A DNA stretch of 64,000 nucleotides from Halorubrum rutilum (GCF_024494565.1 NZ_JANHDN010000003.1:62001-126000), one strand, 5' to 3'. Shown: positions 43,033 to 52,115, numbered from the stretch's first letter. Numbers and translations are program-made. The notes: generated by a model from the letters alone, not told the origin.

Positions 43033-43701
43033 TCAGAACGGCCCGCCGAAGCCGAGCCCGCCGACGAAGACGAGCCCGACCGTGAGCGCCACCGAGACGA
43101 GGAAGAAGCCGGCCCACGCTCCCTTGCTCCAGTCGAGCACCGTCTTCCCGTCGAGGGGGCCGTACGGGATCAGGTTGAACGCCGCGAGGAAGACGTTGAT
43201 CGCGATCCCGCGGGAGCCGATCAGGGTGATCACGGGGCTCCCGACGACGGGGCCGAGCAGGAGCGCCGGGAGGAAGACGAGCGTGAGCAGGAGGTTGGCA
43301 ACCGGGCCCGCGAGCGCGATGTGGCCGTGCTCCCGCGGGGTCAGCCGCCCGCGGTGGTGGACCGCGCCGGGCGCGGCGAAGATGAACCCGAGGAGCGAGC
43401 TCATCACGGCCAGGAACAGCATGCCGTTGTCGGCTCGGAACTCGGCCACCTGATCGTAGCGGACCGCGACGACCTTGTGCGCGATCTCGTGGAGGAGGAA
43501 CGCGACGCCCGCGGTGAGCAGCCCGACGAGCAGCGGCGGGACCACCCCCGCCGCCAGCAGCCGGTCGAGGCCGGCGGTGCCGTCGACGAAGAAGAGCGTG
43601 AACGCGACGCCGAGCGCGAGCCACGCCACGAGCAGGTCCCGCAGCTCCGTGCCGCTGAAGTAGAGGCCGGCGATCCGGCGGCCTCGGAGGGTCGAGCTCA
43701 C
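43033..43701 (-). CDS. Site-2-protease-like metallopeptidase (M50 family)
   Basis: A 222-residue membrane protease. The zinc motif HEIAH (His71, Glu72, His75) lies in a hydrophobic helix, and NLIPYGPLDGKTVLDWSKG is the second-metal motif with the conserved Asp. Six hydrophobic segments are visible. A GTG at 43701 is chosen; an upstream GTG at 43737 would overlap the TraB gene's end by 11 bp. Its target, perhaps a membrane-bound regulator, is unknown. Confidence 0.86.
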   Translation of the reverse strand: MSSTLRGRRIAGLYFSGTELRDLLVAWLALGVAFTLFFVDGTAGLDRLLAAGVVPPLLVGLLTAGVAFLLHEIAHKVVAVRYDQVAEFRADNGMLFLAVMSSLLGFIFAAPGAVHHRGRLTPREHGHIALAGPVANLLLTLVFLPALLLGPVVGSPVITLIGSRGIAINVFLAAFNLIPYGPLDGKTVLDWSKGAWAGFFLVSVALTVGLVFVGGLGFGGPF

Positions 43702-43726
43702 GCTCGCCCCCCGCGCGCCAGTCGGG

Positions 43727-45529
43727 TCACGCGCCACCCCCGCCGCCCGTGAGGACGCCTCTGACCAGCTCCGCGCCGGCGTAGGCGCCGTCGATCAGCA
43801 GTCGACCCACCTCGTCGACGCCGCCGACCTCGGCGCCGAACATCGCCGGGATCACGTAGACGGCGAACAGGAAGCTCGCGACGATGCTGCCGACGTTCGT
43901 CATCGCGACGACGACGATGAGCCTGAACAGGGGGACGTCGAGCATCGAGGAGACCAGCTCGGAGGGCGACAGCGTCTCGTCCGTGAGCAGGTCGTTGAGC
44001 GTCCCGATGTCGCCGACGTTCACGGTGAGGCTCCTGAGCTCGACGTAGCCGGTGAACCAGCCGGGCGCGAGCACCGGGTTGATCGAGGTCATCCACGCGA
44101 CCGCGCCGCCGACGCCCGCGGAGGTCCACCGCGCGCCGGCGACCTTCGCGAAGGCGAACGCGAAGGCCCCGTTGATCAGGAACCACGCGCCGAACAGCCG
44201 GAAGAGGAAGGCGTTCTCGACGCCCGCCAGCGCGAGCAGGACGAAGAAGCCGACGAAGCCGACGGTGATCGCGTAGCCGATCGCCTTCTTCCACGGCAGC
44301 CTGCTCCCGCCCCGCTCGCGGCCGACGAGCTCCTCCATCGGCGGGAGGGTCGCGGGGTTCGCGAGGTACCCCTCGATCCCCGCGCGGTGACCCGCGCCGA
44401 CGACGGCGACGACGTCCTTCCCGGCCTCGCGGAGCGCGACGAGCCGGTGGGCGATGAACGCGTCGCGCTCGTCGATGAGCGCCTCGGCCCCGCCCGGGGA
44501 GAACTGCCGGAACTCCTCCATCATCATCGTCACCACGTCGGTGTCGGTGAGCTCCTCGACGTCGAGCTCCTCGATGCCGCCGTGGTCCGGCTCCCCGCCG
44601 CGACCGGCCAGCCCGAGCAGCGCCGACACGGCGACGCCGAGGGTCAGCCCGAGCGAGATCCCGAGCCCGAGGCTGCCGATCGCCGTCACGGCGAAGCCGC
44701 CGAGGGACGCCGAGACGAACCCGTCCGCGACGCCGGAGACCGCCGCGGCGATCCCGGCGGTCACGCCGAGCCCGCTCGCCGCGTAGAGCCGGCCGTCCGG
44801 CGAGAGCGCCAGCTTCCCGACCTGGTCGACGGCGACGCCGACGGCGACGGCGACGAGCACGCCGGCGGTCACGCTCGTCAGCAGCGCGTCCGTGACCCCG
44901 AGCGCGCCGCCGAAGAGGCCGATCGCCGGCCCCGCGAGGACCCCGACGAACAGCCCCGCGAGGACCCCGACGACCCGCGAGTCGGTGACGCCGAACGCGA
45001 GCCCGCCGACCATCCGGAGCTTCTCCGTGACGGTCATGCGGGCCCAGAAGCGCTGGATCGTCGTCTGGATGTCCCGGTCGACGAGGGCGACGTCGATCCC
45101 GAGCCCCTCCGCGACGTCGATGGCCGCCCGCATGTCGGCGCCCGGCTCGATGTCGAAGCGCTCGCCGAGCTGGGTCTGGACGTACGAGAGCATCCAGTAC
45201 GCGAGGAACTGGAAGACGGTGTTCCCGCGCAGGAGGTCGCCCGCGTCGAGGTCGTCGGGGGTCTCGCCCTGCAGCTGGCGGTACCGCCCCTCGTCGAGCT
45301 CGACGGCGACGACGTCGGGGCGCTCGCGCTCGATCGCCGCCTCGACCTCGTCCACCGAGCGCTCGGAGACGTGCGCGGTGCCGACGACCGTCACGGAGCC
45401 GGCCGCGTCGCCGTCGGTCCCGCCGTCGCCGGCGGACCCGACGCCCTCGCCGTGGCCGGGCGCGGCCGGGGGGTCGCTCGCCGTCGGGGGCGCGGACGCG
45501 CCGTCGGAGCCCCCTGGCGTCTCTGTCAT
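43727..45529 (-). CDS. TraB/PrgY family membrane protein
   Basis: A 600-residue protein. Residues ~45-250 form the TraB domain with the catalytic-looking VTVVGTAHVSERSVDEVEAA (GxxH) and a second GxxH in VVAVVGAGHRAGIEGYL at ~residue 375; in between lie acidic and hydrophobic parts. The C-terminal ~350 residues contain about eight or more transmembrane helices. TraB relatives (pheromone shutdown PrgY, Tiki) are thought to be metalloproteases. Its gene is followed directly by the M50 protease gene, so the pair may act on the same membrane substrate. Confidence 0.87.
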   Translation of the reverse strand: MTETPGGSDGASAPPTASDPPAAPGHGEGVGSAGDGGTDGDAAGSVTVVGTAHVSERSVDEVEAAIERERPDVVAVELDEGRYRQLQGETPDDLDAGDLLRGNTVFQFLAYWMLSYVQTQLGERFDIEPGADMRAAIDVAEGLGIDVALVDRDIQTTIQRFWARMTVTEKLRMVGGLAFGVTDSRVVGVLAGLFVGVLAGPAIGLFGGALGVTDALLTSVTAGVLVAVAVGVAVDQVGKLALSPDGRLYAASGLGVTAGIAAAVSGVADGFVSASLGGFAVTAIGSLGLGISLGLTLGVAVSALLGLAGRGGEPDHGGIEELDVEELTDTDVVTMMMEEFRQFSPGGAEALIDERDAFIAHRLVALREAGKDVVAVVGAGHRAGIEGYLANPATLPPMEELVGRERGGSRLPWKKAIGYAITVGFVGFFVLLALAGVENAFLFRLFGAWFLINGAFAFAFAKVAGARWTSAGVGGAVAWMTSINPVLAPGWFTGYVELRSLTVNVGDIGTLNDLLTDETLSPSELVSSMLDVPLFRLIVVVAMTNVGSIVASFLFAVYVIPAMFGAEVGGVDEVGRLLIDGAYAGAELVRGVLTGGGGGA

Positions 45530-45638
45530 TACGGGGACGTACCCCCTCGCCGCGTTTAGGGTTTGTGAGTCGGTAGCGGACCGCCGGGGTCGTCGCCGAT
45601 CCAACAAATTTGTATCCTCACGGCGCGGATCGGCGGTC

Positions 45639-46334
45639 ATGTCGCGGCTGTTGCCCTCCCTGCCCGACGCGACTCCCGAGGACCGGGAGCCGCGGGTCGT
45701 GGGCGTCGACGACGAGGACGCGGACGACCTCATCGCCGCGCTCGGCTCCGAGACGGCCCGCGAGATCCTCACGCACCTCCACGACGAGCCGGCGACGAAG
45801 TCGGAGCTCGCGGCCGAGGTCGACACGTCGCTCCAGAACGTGCAGTACCACCTCTCGAAGCTCGACGGCGCCGACCTCGTCGACGTCGTCGACACGACCT
45901 ACTCCGAGAAGGGCCGCGAGATGGACGTGTACGCCGCCGCCGACGAGCCCCTCGTGCTGTTCGCCGGCGGCGAGGAGGAGTCGGCCGGCATCAAGAGCGC
46001 GCTGACGCGGCTGCTCGGCGGGTACGCGCTCATCGCGCTCGCGGCCGCCGTCGCGCAGCGCCTCCTCGCGGTCGCGGACCCGACGGCGCGCGTGACGACC
46101 ACGACCGGGAGCGGGGGCGACGACGCGGGCGTCACCACCGAACAGGCCGGCGACGGCGGCGGGGCCGACGCCGCCGCGGACGGGGAGGCGATCGACGGGA
46201 CGGTCGAGTACGTCGTCGACCCCCTCGCCGAGTACGCCGTCTCCGCGCTCGAACCCGGCGTCGTCTTCTTCCTCGGCGCGGCGCTCGTGTTCACGGTCGC
46301 GTGGGCGTACTGGTACCGGACGAGCGGGACGTGA
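45639..46334 (+). CDS. Winged-helix (ArsR-like) regulator with C-terminal membrane helices
   Basis: A 231-residue protein. Residues ~30-105 are a winged helix (LIAALGSETAREILTHLHDE; SELAAEVDTSLQNVQYHLSKLDGADLVDVV). Two hydrophobic segments (~residues 133-150 and 208-226) flank an acidic Gly-rich loop. Such DNA-binding proteins tethered to the membrane are common in haloarchaea and may be activated at the membrane, perhaps by proteolysis. Confidence 0.82.
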   Translation: MSRLLPSLPDATPEDREPRVVGVDDEDADDLIAALGSETAREILTHLHDEPATKSELAAEVDTSLQNVQYHLSKLDGADLVDVVDTTYSEKGREMDVYAAADEPLVLFAGGEEESAGIKSALTRLLGGYALIALAAAVAQRLLAVADPTARVTTTTGSGGDDAGVTTEQAGDGGGADAAADGEAIDGTVEYVVDPLAEYAVSALEPGVVFFLGAALVFTVAWAYWYRTSGT

Positions 46335-46405
46335 GCGACCGGACCGCCGGGGCGTGAGCGACCGGACCAGCGGAGCGTGAGGGCCCAGGCCGCCGGGGCG
46401 TGAGC
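46330..46405. repeat. Degenerate ~25-bp tandem repeat
   Basis: The unit GCGTGAGCGACCGGACCGCC plus GGG recurs about three times between the regulator gene and the BFN gene, with changes (GACCAGCGGA, GGCCCAGGCC). The rest of the 140-bp gap holds a GCTATTCATG element at 46443 that may be the promoter of the next gene. Confidence 0.6.
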
Positions 46406-46474
46406 GGGCGCTCCGCGCGGCGGGCGGGGTCGGCCGTGGGACAGCTATTCATGCCGCCGCCACCACGGTCCGGT

Positions 46475-46927
46475 ATGGAACACGAAGCCGATGTGGTCGG
46501 GGTCGGAGCGGGCTCCGCGCCGGGCGGCGACGTGCCGGCGGTCATCCTCTCGGTCCGCGACGAGTACGTCCCGATCTTCGTCAGCGCCGACCAGGCGCAG
46601 TCGATCGGGATGGCGTTGGAGGGAGAGCCGTTCGATCGACCGCTGACGCACGACCTGCTCGTCGAGGTCCTCACCGAGTTCGGCGGAGCGATCGACCGCG
46701 TCCGGATCGACGACCTCCGCGACGGCACCTTCTACGCGAAGGTCGACGCGGAGCGGTACGAGGACGGCGAACCGGAGCGGTTCGTCTTCGACGCGCGCCC
46801 CTCCGACGCGCTCGCGCTCGCCGTGCGGATCGACTGCCCCATCGTCGTCTCCGACGAGGTGGTCGACGAGGCCGGCCGCTCCCCCGACTCCGTCCACTTC
46901 GACGACGGTCCGCCGGAGGGGTCCTGA
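46475..46927 (+). CDS. Bifunctional nuclease-family protein (DUF151)
   Basis: A 150-residue protein. The DUF151/BFN core runs from AVILSVRDEYVPIFVSADQAQSIGMALEGEPFDRPLTHDL to DARPSDALALAVRIDCPIVV, the conserved RPSDA(L/I)ALA block being diagnostic. Plant and archaeal members have reported DNase and RNase activity. The acidic ends are haloarchaeal. Confidence 0.9.
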   Translation: MEHEADVVGVGAGSAPGGDVPAVILSVRDEYVPIFVSADQAQSIGMALEGEPFDRPLTHDLLVEVLTEFGGAIDRVRIDDLRDGTFYAKVDAERYEDGEPERFVFDARPSDALALAVRIDCPIVVSDEVVDEAGRSPDSVHFDDGPPEGS

Positions 46928-47032
46928 CGGCGACCCGAGCCCCTACCGCCGAGGGTGGGGCCCCGAGGGACCGATCCCGGGAGCCGGCCCCGAGAGCCGG
47001 AGGTTCAAGTCGCCCGCCCGCCCACCGCCGGT

Positions 47033-47515
47033 ATGGACGAGACGGCGACCGTCGCGGAGTCGTACACCGAGATGACCGAGATGCTGCTGCCGAACGACAC
47101 GAACAACCTCGGCCGGGCGCTCGGGGGCGCGGTCCTCCACTGGATGGACATCTGCGGCGCGATCGCCGGGATGCGCTTCGCGAACCGACAGGTGGTCACC
47201 GCCTCGATGGACCACGTCGACTTCATCGCGCCCATCGAGATGGGGGAGGTCGCCGTCATCGAGGGGTACGTGTTCAACGTCGGGCGCACGAGCCTCGACG
47301 TGAAGGTCGACGTGCGCGCGGAGAACCCGAGGACCGACGAGGAGCGCCGGACGACGACCTCCTACTTCACGTTCGTCGCGCTCGACGACGAGGGCGCCCC
47401 GGCGGGCGTCCCGGAGCTGACTTGCCCGACGCCGGAGGAGGAGGCGCTCCGCGAGGAGGCGATCGACGGGCGGCGCGAACAGCTCACCGACATCGTCGAC
47501 CGGTACGACCTGTGA
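47033..47515 (+). CDS. Acyl-CoA thioesterase (hotdog fold)
   Basis: A 160-residue BFIT/YciA-type thioesterase. The hotdog helix is NDTNNLGRALGGAVLHWMDICGAIAG, with the conserved Asn and Asp, followed by VVTASMDHVDFIAPIEMGE and YVFNVGRTSLDVKVDV. It probably hydrolyses medium or long acyl-CoA. Two such domains usually assemble into a hexamer. Confidence 0.9.
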   Translation: MDETATVAESYTEMTEMLLPNDTNNLGRALGGAVLHWMDICGAIAGMRFANRQVVTASMDHVDFIAPIEMGEVAVIEGYVFNVGRTSLDVKVDVRAENPRTDEERRTTTSYFTFVALDDEGAPAGVPELTCPTPEEEALREEAIDGRREQLTDIVDRYDL

Positions 47516-47534
47516 GCGGAGCTCGGTGCGACCG

Positions 47535-48101
47535 CTACTCGCCGGCGACCACGTCGACGCGCGCGTCGCTCTCGGCGGCGTCGGTCGCGTCCTCGCTCTC
47601 GCCGGCCGCGCCGGCGTCGGCCGATTCGACCGCCGCCTCGTGCGCGTCCCGGACCCGCGCGGCGAACGCGTCGAGCGACTCCCCCTCGTCGCCGGCGGCG
47701 AGGTGGCTCTTACAGCCGCAGTCCGACGCGCCGAACCCGTCCACCGGGCCCGCCGAGAGGCGGTCGGCGACCGCGCACTCGACGTCGGCGCCGACGCTCC
47801 GGACGACGCGGTCGATCCGGGCGTCCGGGTGCCCGAGCAGGTGGTCGACGTGCCAGTGGCGGACGTCGTGCTCCCCGCGTGCGGTTCGGCGGTGGCGGTC
47901 GACGCGCGAGAACCCGCCCGCGCCGAGTGCGCTCCCGGTGTACGCGTAGACGCCGGCGTCGATGGCGTGCGCCCCGAGCGCGCCGACCCCGATCTCCGCG
48001 GGGGCCGCGAGGTCGATCAGGAGGGTGTAGGTGCCGCCGTCGGGGTCGCCGACCGACGCGTCGCTCTCGGGGTTGCCCGCGTCGGCGCCCTCCCCGCTCA
48101 C
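47535..48101 (-). CDS. GIY-YIG-like nuclease (DUF123, Uri family)
   Basis: A 188-residue protein starting at a GTG that overlaps the previous gene. The core TYTLLIDLAAPAEIGVGALG then GVYAYTGSALGAGG with RH....HWHVDHLL matches DUF123, a GIY-YIG relative often associated or fused with endonuclease III. CGCKSHL near the end is a conserved Cys-His element. The C-terminal tail is acidic and repeat-like. A DNA repair role is likely but untested. Confidence 0.82.
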   Translation of the reverse strand: MSGEGADAGNPESDASVGDPDGGTYTLLIDLAAPAEIGVGALGAHAIDAGVYAYTGSALGAGGFSRVDRHRRTARGEHDVRHWHVDHLLGHPDARIDRVVRSVGADVECAVADRLSAGPVDGFGASDCGCKSHLAAGDEGESLDAFAARVRDAHEAAVESADAGAAGESEDATDAAESDARVDVVAGE

Positions 48102-48532
48102 GACAGCGCCTCCGGCGGGTCGCTCGCGGCCGGGCGCAGGTCGTCGACGAGGTCGCGCGCGGCGTCGGTCAGCCGGTACTCCTCGTGGACGTCGTCGGGG
48201 TCGCGGTCGCGGCCCGAGAGGGTCCCGACGACGTCGGCGATCCGGTCGTAGTTGTCGCGGACGAGCCCGCCGACGATCCCCGGGGTGCCCGCGCGGTCGG
48301 CGAGCTCCTCGGCGGCCGACCGGCCGGCGTACACCCGGCGTTCGCCGGGGTCGACGAGCACCATCGCGAACGGGCGCGAGCCGAACTGCGCGTCGAGGAA
48401 CGGGCCGACCGGGTCGGCCTCCCACGGCACCGCGACGACGCCGTCCAGCCGGCGGAGCGCGAGCGCCGCGACCGAGCAGTACGGACAGTCGCCGTCGAAG
48501 ATCAGCACCGGCGCGTCCGAGTCGTGACTCAT
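48098..48532 (-). CDS. DCC-family thiol-disulfide oxidoreductase-like protein (DUF393)
   Basis: A 144-residue protein with DGDCPYCSVAALALRR near the N-terminus, the DxxCxxC motif that names the DCC family, then RPFAMVLVDPGERRVYAGRSAAEEL. The fold is thioredoxin-like. It overlaps the DUF123 gene by 4 bp, so the two are co-translated. Physiological partner unknown. Confidence 0.86.
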   Translation of the reverse strand: MSHDSDAPVLIFDGDCPYCSVAALALRRLDGVVAVPWEADPVGPFLDAQFGSRPFAMVLVDPGERRVYAGRSAAEELADRAGTPGIVGGLVRDNYDRIADVVGTLSGRDRDPDDVHEEYRLTDAARDLVDDLRPAASDPPEALS

Positions 48533-48608
48533 GAGTGCGCGTACGTGCCGCGGCGGCTTAAGCGACCGGCCGCCGGTGAGAACCGAGGGCCGGAGTCGCC
48601 GTCGCGTC

Positions 48609-48893
48609 TCAGTGCGAGTGGCCGAGCGCGTCCTCCAGCGACTGCCCGAACCGCTCCTCGAACAGCTCCGCGGCCGTCTCGTTCATCGCCGCGATGTCCT
48701 CGGGGACGTCGCCCTCGCTGTGGTGGACGATGACGTGCGCCTGCTGGGCCATCGCCTGCACCACGACGTCGCTGACGACGCGGGTGCCCCGCTCGCCCTG
48801 CTCGCTGAGCACGTCGACGAGACCGGCGGGCAGTTCGAACGACTCCTCGTCACCGTCGGGACCGGTGATCGTGTAGGTTTCCGTCTCTCCCAT
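48609..48893 (-). CDS. Small conserved haloarchaeal protein
   Basis: A 94-residue protein beginning MGETETYTITGPDGDEESFE. The middle, LPAGLVDVLSEQGERGTRVVSDVVVQAMAQQAHVIVHHSEG, looks like a small helical domain. The His-rich C-terminus ends ALGHSH. It has homologues of the same size in haloarchaea as far as I recall, without known function. It lies between the zinc permease gene and the DCC gene. Confidence 0.7.
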   Translation of the reverse strand: MGETETYTITGPDGDEESFELPAGLVDVLSEQGERGTRVVSDVVVQAMAQQAHVIVHHSEGDVPEDIAAMNETAAELFEERFGQSLEDALGHSH

Positions 48894-48992
48894 ACGCCTC
48901 ACTCGCGGCCGGGACATAAGGGTCTGTGGAAACCGCGCGACACGGGCGCACACGCGCGCCGGTCCCGTGTGGCCCGACCCGCCGTCCGAGGG

Positions 48993-50069
48993 TTACCCGT
49001 GCGCAGAGATCGCGTTCACCGAGGAGCCCGAGAGGGCGACGGTCGCGAGGTACACCGCGATCGCGGTGACGACGATCGAGCCGCCGGAGGGGAGGCCGAG
49101 CCCGATCGAGACGGCGAAGCCGCCGAGCACCGAGAGCTGGCCGAAGATCACCCCGAGGTACGTCGTCTCGCGGAAGCTCCGCGCGACCTGCGAGGCCGCC
49201 GCGACCGGAACGACGAGCATCGCGGCGACGAGGATGACGCCGAGCACCTGCATCGCGCCGACGACGACCACCGCGGTCAACACCACGAGCAGCGCGTTGT
49301 AGCCGGTGACGTTGAGCTGGGCGACCCGCGCCGCCTGCTCGTCGAAGGTGATGAAGAGGAGCTGCTTGTACGTCAGCGCCACGCCGGCGACGACGAGCAG
49401 CGAGAGCGCGCCCATCAGCCGCGCGCCCTCGGCCGTGACGACCGCGAGGTTCCCGAACAGGTACCCCTCGATGTTGATCGCGGTCAGCCCGCGCCCGTAG
49501 CTGACGATCAGGGTGCCGACCGCGAAGCTCCCGCTGAGCATGATCGCGATCGGCACGTCGCCGTAGGCGTCGGTGCGCTCGGTGAGCCACTGGACGGCGA
49601 GCGCCCCCGCGACCGCGACGACGAGGGCGACGAGCAGCAGCGACCCGTCCCACCCGGTCGACGCGTTGACGAGGATGCCGATCGCGACCCCCGCGAACGC
49701 CGTGTGCGCGAGCGTCTCGCCGATCAGCGCCATCTCCCGGTGGACGAGGAACGACCCGACGAGCGGGGCGACGACCCCGACGAGCACGCCGACCGCCATC
49801 GACTGCCACATGATCGGGTGCCGGAACACGTTCGTCCCGAACGCCGCGTCCATCCCCCGGCCGAGCGCGCGGAACGCGACGTACAGGTCACTCGCGACCG
49901 GGAGGTCCTGCGCCCAGTAGAGCAGGAGGAACGCGAGCATGCCGACCGCGACGGCCGCCGTGACGCCGAGCGCTGCGAGCTCGGCCGTCCGGCGGAGCCC
50001 GCGGTCGGGCCTCGCGACCGCGTTCGCGCCCGGCTCGTCCTCGCCGTCCGTCGCCGTGGTCCCGCTCAT
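48993..50069 (-). CDS. znuB: Zinc/manganese-type ABC transporter permease
   Basis: A 358-residue membrane protein of the ABC-3 family (nine or so helices). The blocks LVGSFLVHREMALIGETLAHTAFAGVAIG and KQLLFITFDEQAARVAQLNV are the characteristic conserved region and coupling loop. The start overlaps the ATPase stop by 1 bp. The N-terminus has an acidic extension and an internal insert between helices 1 and 2. Confidence 0.91.
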   Translation of the reverse strand: MSGTTATDGEDEPGANAVARPDRGLRRTAELAALGVTAAVAVGMLAFLLLYWAQDLPVASDLYVAFRALGRGMDAAFGTNVFRHPIMWQSMAVGVLVGVVAPLVGSFLVHREMALIGETLAHTAFAGVAIGILVNASTGWDGSLLLVALVVAVAGALAVQWLTERTDAYGDVPIAIMLSGSFAVGTLIVSYGRGLTAINIEGYLFGNLAVVTAEGARLMGALSLLVVAGVALTYKQLLFITFDEQAARVAQLNVTGYNALLVVLTAVVVVGAMQVLGVILVAAMLVVPVAAASQVARSFRETTYLGVIFGQLSVLGGFAVSIGLGLPSGGSIVVTAIAVYLATVALSGSSVNAISAHG

Positions 50070-50809
50070 CAGTGGTGATGGTGGACGACCTGTCCGGTCG
50101 CGCCGTACGCCTCCGCGAGGGCGTCGCTCTCGACGAACGACTCGGTGTCGCCGTGGTGGTACAGCTCGGTGTTGATACAGGCGACGCGGTTCGCGCGGTC
50201 GGTGACGACGCCGATGTCGTGCTCGATGAGGATGACCGTGATCCCGTCGTCGTTGAGCTCGTCCAGGAGCGCGTAGAAGGCGTCGCGCGACTCGGCGTCG
50301 ACCCCCACGGTCGGCTCGTCGAGCGCGAGCAGGTCCGCGTCGCTCGCGAGCGCGCGGGCGATGTACGCGCGCTGCTTCTGCCCGCCGGACAGCTCGGTGA
50401 CGAGCCGGTCGGCGAGGTCGCCGATCCCGACCGTCTCGATCGCGTCGGCGACGGCGGCGCGGTCGGCCTCGGAGAGCCGCCCGCGGCCGGCGTGCGCGAA
50501 CCGGCCCATCGTGACGCACTCGCGGACGGTGACGGGCATCGACCCGCCGCGGCTCGTCGCCTGCTGGGAGACGTAGCCGATCCGGCCGCCGTCGTCGAAC
50601 TCGTCGACCGGGCGCCCGAACAGCTCGACGCTCCCCTCGTCGGGCTCGTGGAGCCCGAGCATGAGGTGGAGCAGGGTCGTCTTCCCGGAGCCGTTCGGCC
50701 CGACGAGCCCGAGGAACTCGCCCGCCTCGACCGTCAGAGAGACGTCGCTCACGGCGACGGTGTCGCCGTAGGCGAACGTCACGCCGTCGAGGTCGACGAT
50801 AGCGGTCAC
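50069..50809 (-). CDS. znuC: Zinc/manganese-type ABC transporter ATP-binding protein
   Basis: A 246-residue ATPase. Walker A GPNGSGKTTLLHLMLGL, signature TELSGGQKQRAYIARALA, Walker B LLALDEPTVGVD, switch His in LIEHDIGVV. It ends in four histidines (VVHHHH), which might add a metal-binding tail. It lies between znuA and znuB in one operon. Confidence 0.92.
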   Translation of the reverse strand: MTAIVDLDGVTFAYGDTVAVSDVSLTVEAGEFLGLVGPNGSGKTTLLHLMLGLHEPDEGSVELFGRPVDEFDDGGRIGYVSQQATSRGGSMPVTVRECVTMGRFAHAGRGRLSEADRAAVADAIETVGIGDLADRLVTELSGGQKQRAYIARALASDADLLALDEPTVGVDAESRDAFYALLDELNDDGITVILIEHDIGVVTDRANRVACINTELYHHGDTESFVESDALAEAYGATGQVVHHHH

Positions 50810-50927
50810 TGCGTGTCCCTTCGCTGTGTCGGCCGAACGTTTAGCTCTTTTACTCCGCGCTCGCGCCGGGGGTCGTCGCCGCCGGCGGCGGGGCGGTCGA
50901 GGTCGTCGGAGGCTCCGAGGCGCCGGT

Positions 50928-51965
50928 TCACTGCGCCCCGAACGCCCGCTCGAACGCGGGGACGTTGACCTCGGTCATCTGTTCGAGGTAGCCGTAGCCG
51001 GCCTCGTTCCACTCCTCCGTGGTCCCGCCGGCGGGGCTGACGGGCATCGTCGCCGTCGCGTCGCTGTTCTCGACGATCGTCTCCGCGAGCCGCGTCGACT
51101 CGAACCGGCTGTAGAGGACGGTGTCGATCCCCTCGCTATCCACCAGCTCGATGGTGTCGGCGATCTCGCCCTGGCTCGGCTCGTTCTGCGGCGAGACGCC
51201 GACGGGCGAGTGGAGGCGGAACCCGTAGCGCGCCTCCAGGTACTGGAAGGAGTTGTGGCCCGCGATGACCGCCACGTCGCGCTCGGCGTCCTCGGCGATC
51301 GACTCGAAGGCGGCGTCGACCGCGTCGAGCTCCGCCGCGTAGGCGTCGGCGTTCTCGGCGTAGGCGTCGGCGTTCTCGGGGTCGGCCTCGCCGAGCCCGG
51401 TCGCGACGGTCTCGACCATCCGCGCCGCGAGGACCGGGTCGACCCAGACGTGGGGGTCGTACTGGCGGTCGTCGCGGCTCGCCTCGTCGCCGTCGTGGCC
51501 CTCGTCCTCGTGATTCTCCCCGTCGTGACCGCCCTCGTCGTGGCTCTCGTGCGAGTGGTCCCAGGCGAGCAGGTCGTCCTCGACGTCGGCGAGCGCGTCG
51601 ACGACCGCGACGGAGTCGTAGTCGGCTTCGAGCGTCGCGGCGAGGTCCTGCGCCCACGCGAACTCGGGGCTGTCGAGGTAGACGAACGCGTCCGTGGCGG
51701 CGACGTCCGCGGCGAGGGTCCCGTCCGGCGTCCAGCCGTGCCCGAGGCGGCCGACCTCGACGGGGCTCTCGAAGCTCGCGCGGTCGCCGACGACCTCGTT
51801 GGCCCAGTCGTTGAGCGTGAAGAAGGCGGCGTACCCGCCGTCGAACCCCGCCGAGCCGCCGGAGCCGCCGCCCGCGGCGCCCGAACAGCCGGCGAGCGAG
51901 GCCGCCGAGCCGGCCGCCAGCAGGCCCGCCCCGCCCCGTAACACCGACCGACGTGAGTGAGTCAT
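50928..51965 (-). CDS. znuA: Zinc/manganese-type ABC transporter substrate-binding lipoprotein
   Basis: A 345-residue cluster-9 binding protein. The Tat signal MTHSRRSVLRGGAGLLAAGS ends in a lipobox with Cys27. The metal site includes an Asp/His-rich loop (HSHESHDEGGHDGENHED, about residues 139-156), PHVWVDPVLAARMVETVA, VIAGHNSFQYLEARYGF and a later Asp. The His-rich loop points to zinc over manganese. A duplicated ENADAYA segment lies at about residue 205. Confidence 0.92.
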   Translation of the reverse strand: MTHSRRSVLRGGAGLLAAGSAASLAGCSGAAGGGSGGSAGFDGGYAAFFTLNDWANEVVGDRASFESPVEVGRLGHGWTPDGTLAADVAATDAFVYLDSPEFAWAQDLAATLEADYDSVAVVDALADVEDDLLAWDHSHESHDEGGHDGENHEDEGHDGDEASRDDRQYDPHVWVDPVLAARMVETVATGLGEADPENADAYAENADAYAAELDAVDAAFESIAEDAERDVAVIAGHNSFQYLEARYGFRLHSPVGVSPQNEPSQGEIADTIELVDSEGIDTVLYSRFESTRLAETIVENSDATATMPVSPAGGTTEEWNEAGYGYLEQMTEVNVPAFERAFGAQ

Positions 51966-51996
51966 ACCGATCCGTACCGCCCGTTAATAGAAAAGT

Positions 51997-52012
51997 GTTG
52001 TTACTTCACAAC
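51997..52012. promoter_or_regulatory. Inverted repeat upstream of the znuA TATA box
   Basis: GTTGT (51997-52001) and ACAAC (52008-52012) flank a 6-nt spacer. Read on the minus strand, the likely znuA TATA element (TTCTATTAA, 51983-51991) is next to it. A metal-responsive repressor of the DtxR/SirR or Fur type could bind, but no consensus match was checked. Confidence 0.42.
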
Positions 52013-52115
52013 CCAGAGTTAATAACCGAGGGCGAGGAGCGCGGGTTCGATCACCAACGGCGTCGTCGTCGATCGGCGGCGTCGGCGGCGTCGGCGGCGG
52101 GACCCCCGTCCGCCC

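Noticed and set aside
46330..46405. Tandem repeat as a CRISPR array
   Set aside because: Units are contiguous and degenerate with no spacers, and no cas genes are present.
52027..52041. Second T-loop-like string GGGTTCGATCACC
   Set aside because: It has no other tRNA parts and lies in a short gap between znuA and the YbaK gene.
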